Source: Pseudomonadota bacterium (GTDB lineage: Bacteria; Pseudomonadota; Alphaproteobacteria; UBA2136; UBA6156). Taken from it: a stretch of DNA of 5,899 bases. Below are positions 5,653-5,899 of this stretch, piece by piece (within the stretch, counting starts at the first letter, position 1; the number at the start of each line of letters is the position of its first letter). The translations under genes and the position numbers were made by a program. Location of the stretch: assembly GCA_009927255.1 (NCBI GenBank), contig RFNJ01000129.1, forward strand, positions 1 to 5,899. The letters run 5' to 3'. The notes under the pieces are model-generated. The model did no database searches, was not told where the DNA came from, and was given only the letters and a program-made list of their open reading frames with translations.

Positions 5653-5718
5653 GCGCCTGTAGCTCAGTTGCTAAAGCGCGTGCCGCATCAAAGCTGCGCA
5701 AACCAAAGCAGCAAGCAC
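5653..5718 (+). pseudogene. Degenerate tRNA-Ala copy, interrupted anticodon loop
   Basis: Bases 5653-5683 match positions 1-31 of the intact tRNA-Ala (5793-5823) with three differences (5654, 5671, 5674). Homology with two more differences extends back to 5647. The match stops exactly at the end of the 5' anticodon-stem strand. After 27 unrelated bases (5684-5710), an 8-base match GCAAGCAC resumes at 5711-5718, corresponding to 5827-5834, so the TTT of the anticodon loop is replaced by the insert. No T arm or acceptor 3' strand follows; instead there is a small hairpin GGCGC-gca-GCGCC at 5722-5734. No TTGACA-type promoter precedes it. It cannot make a functional tRNA. It is probably a tandem duplicate, offset 140 bases, that decayed. 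Rejoining after the insert rests on only 8 bases. Confidence 0.75.
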
Positions 5719-5754
5719 CAAGGCGCGCAGCGCCGCAAAAATAAGATAACAATG

Positions 5755-5783
5755 TTGACAGCATCCCAAACCCCGATTAAACA
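5755..5783 (+). promoter_or_regulatory. Predicted promoter of tRNA-Ala
   Basis: TTGACA (5755-5760), 17-base spacer, TAAACA (5778-5783), with the mature tRNA starting 9 bases after the -10. Both hexamers and the spacing are identical to the tRNA-Ile promoter at 2113-2141, although spacer sequences differ. Confidence 0.7.
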
Positions 5784-5792
5784 ACACCGCGT

Positions 5793-5868
5793 GGGCCTGT
5801 AGCTCAGTTGGTAGAGCGCGTGCTTTGCAAGCACGATGTCGCCGGTTCGACTCCGACCAGGTCCACCA
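5793..5868 (+). tRNA. tRNA-Ala (anticodon TGC)
   Basis: The acceptor stem is GGGCCTG (5793-5799) with CAGGTCC (5858-5864), including G3-U70 (G5795-T5862), the main identity signal for alanyl-tRNA synthetase. The D stem is GCTC/GAGC. The anticodon stem is CGTGC/GCACG around TTTGCAA with TGC at 5826-5828. The variable region is five bases. The T loop is TTCGACT and its stem is GCCGG/CCGAC with one C-A mismatch (C5842-A5856). The discriminator A and CCA are encoded (5865-5868). Like tRNA-Ile, it is usually within rRNA operons in this class but stands alone here. The T-stem mismatch is unusual but probably tolerable. Confidence 0.96.
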
Positions 5869-5899
5869 TTCAGAATTCAGGCAATCATAAATTAAAGAA

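Noticed and set aside
5722..5734. GGCGC-gca-GCGCC hairpin as a terminator for pirin
   Set aside because: There is no T-run after it on either strand and it lies about 100 bases past the stop codon, beyond the tRNA remnant.
5653..5792. 140-base offset between tRNA-Ala copies as an integrated element with att repeats
   Set aside because: The interval is too short to carry an integrase or cargo, and the repeated part is the 5' rather than the 3' half of the tRNA, which fits a decayed tandem duplicate better.

Overview
The window looks like chromosomal DNA from an alphaproteobacterium. The evidence is the lgt-midA pair with overlapping ends, an alphaproteobacterial-type Zur, and tRNAs with encoded CCA ends. 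No mobile-element gene, CRISPR array or rRNA is visible. The + strand is strongly enriched in C and A throughout, whichever strand carries the gene. This suggests a replication-linked strand bias with the + strand as the lagging strand.

Layout: positions 1-143 are non-coding and hold two adjacent hairpins of a short-repeat type. Positions 144-2031 hold a minus-strand envelope/respiration operon: lgt (prolipoprotein diacylglyceryl transferase) followed, with overlap, by a MidA/NDUFAF7-type methyltransferase. A well-formed minus-strand promoter lies at 2057-2085. Positions 2113-2229 hold a tRNA-Ile(GAT) with its own promoter. Positions 2274-4779 form a zinc locus. A small membrane protein with a CCGIP motif and a His-rich tail is encoded on the minus strand. 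It diverges from a plus-strand operon of zur, a DUF1007/ZevA periplasmic protein, and a NicO/RcnA/ZevB-type permease. The 65-bp divergent region contains back-to-back -35 elements and a perfect 13-bp palindrome that is a candidate operator. Positions 4788-5626 hold a pirin gene with its own promoter and leader. Positions 5653-5718 hold a degenerate tRNA-Ala copy, interrupted at the anticodon loop, and 5793-5868 an intact tRNA-Ala(TGC).

How the parts work together: lgt lipidates lipoprotein precursors, and MidA homologues methylate a respiratory complex I subunit. In the zinc locus, Zur probably senses cytoplasmic zinc and controls ZevA/ZevB-type uptake. The divergent membrane protein, rich in Cys and His, is the least explained component and the best candidate for something new. 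The two tRNA genes, usually found inside rRNA operons in this class, stand alone here. They share the same promoter, TTGACA-N17-TAAACA, which suggests a common stable-RNA promoter type in this organism.
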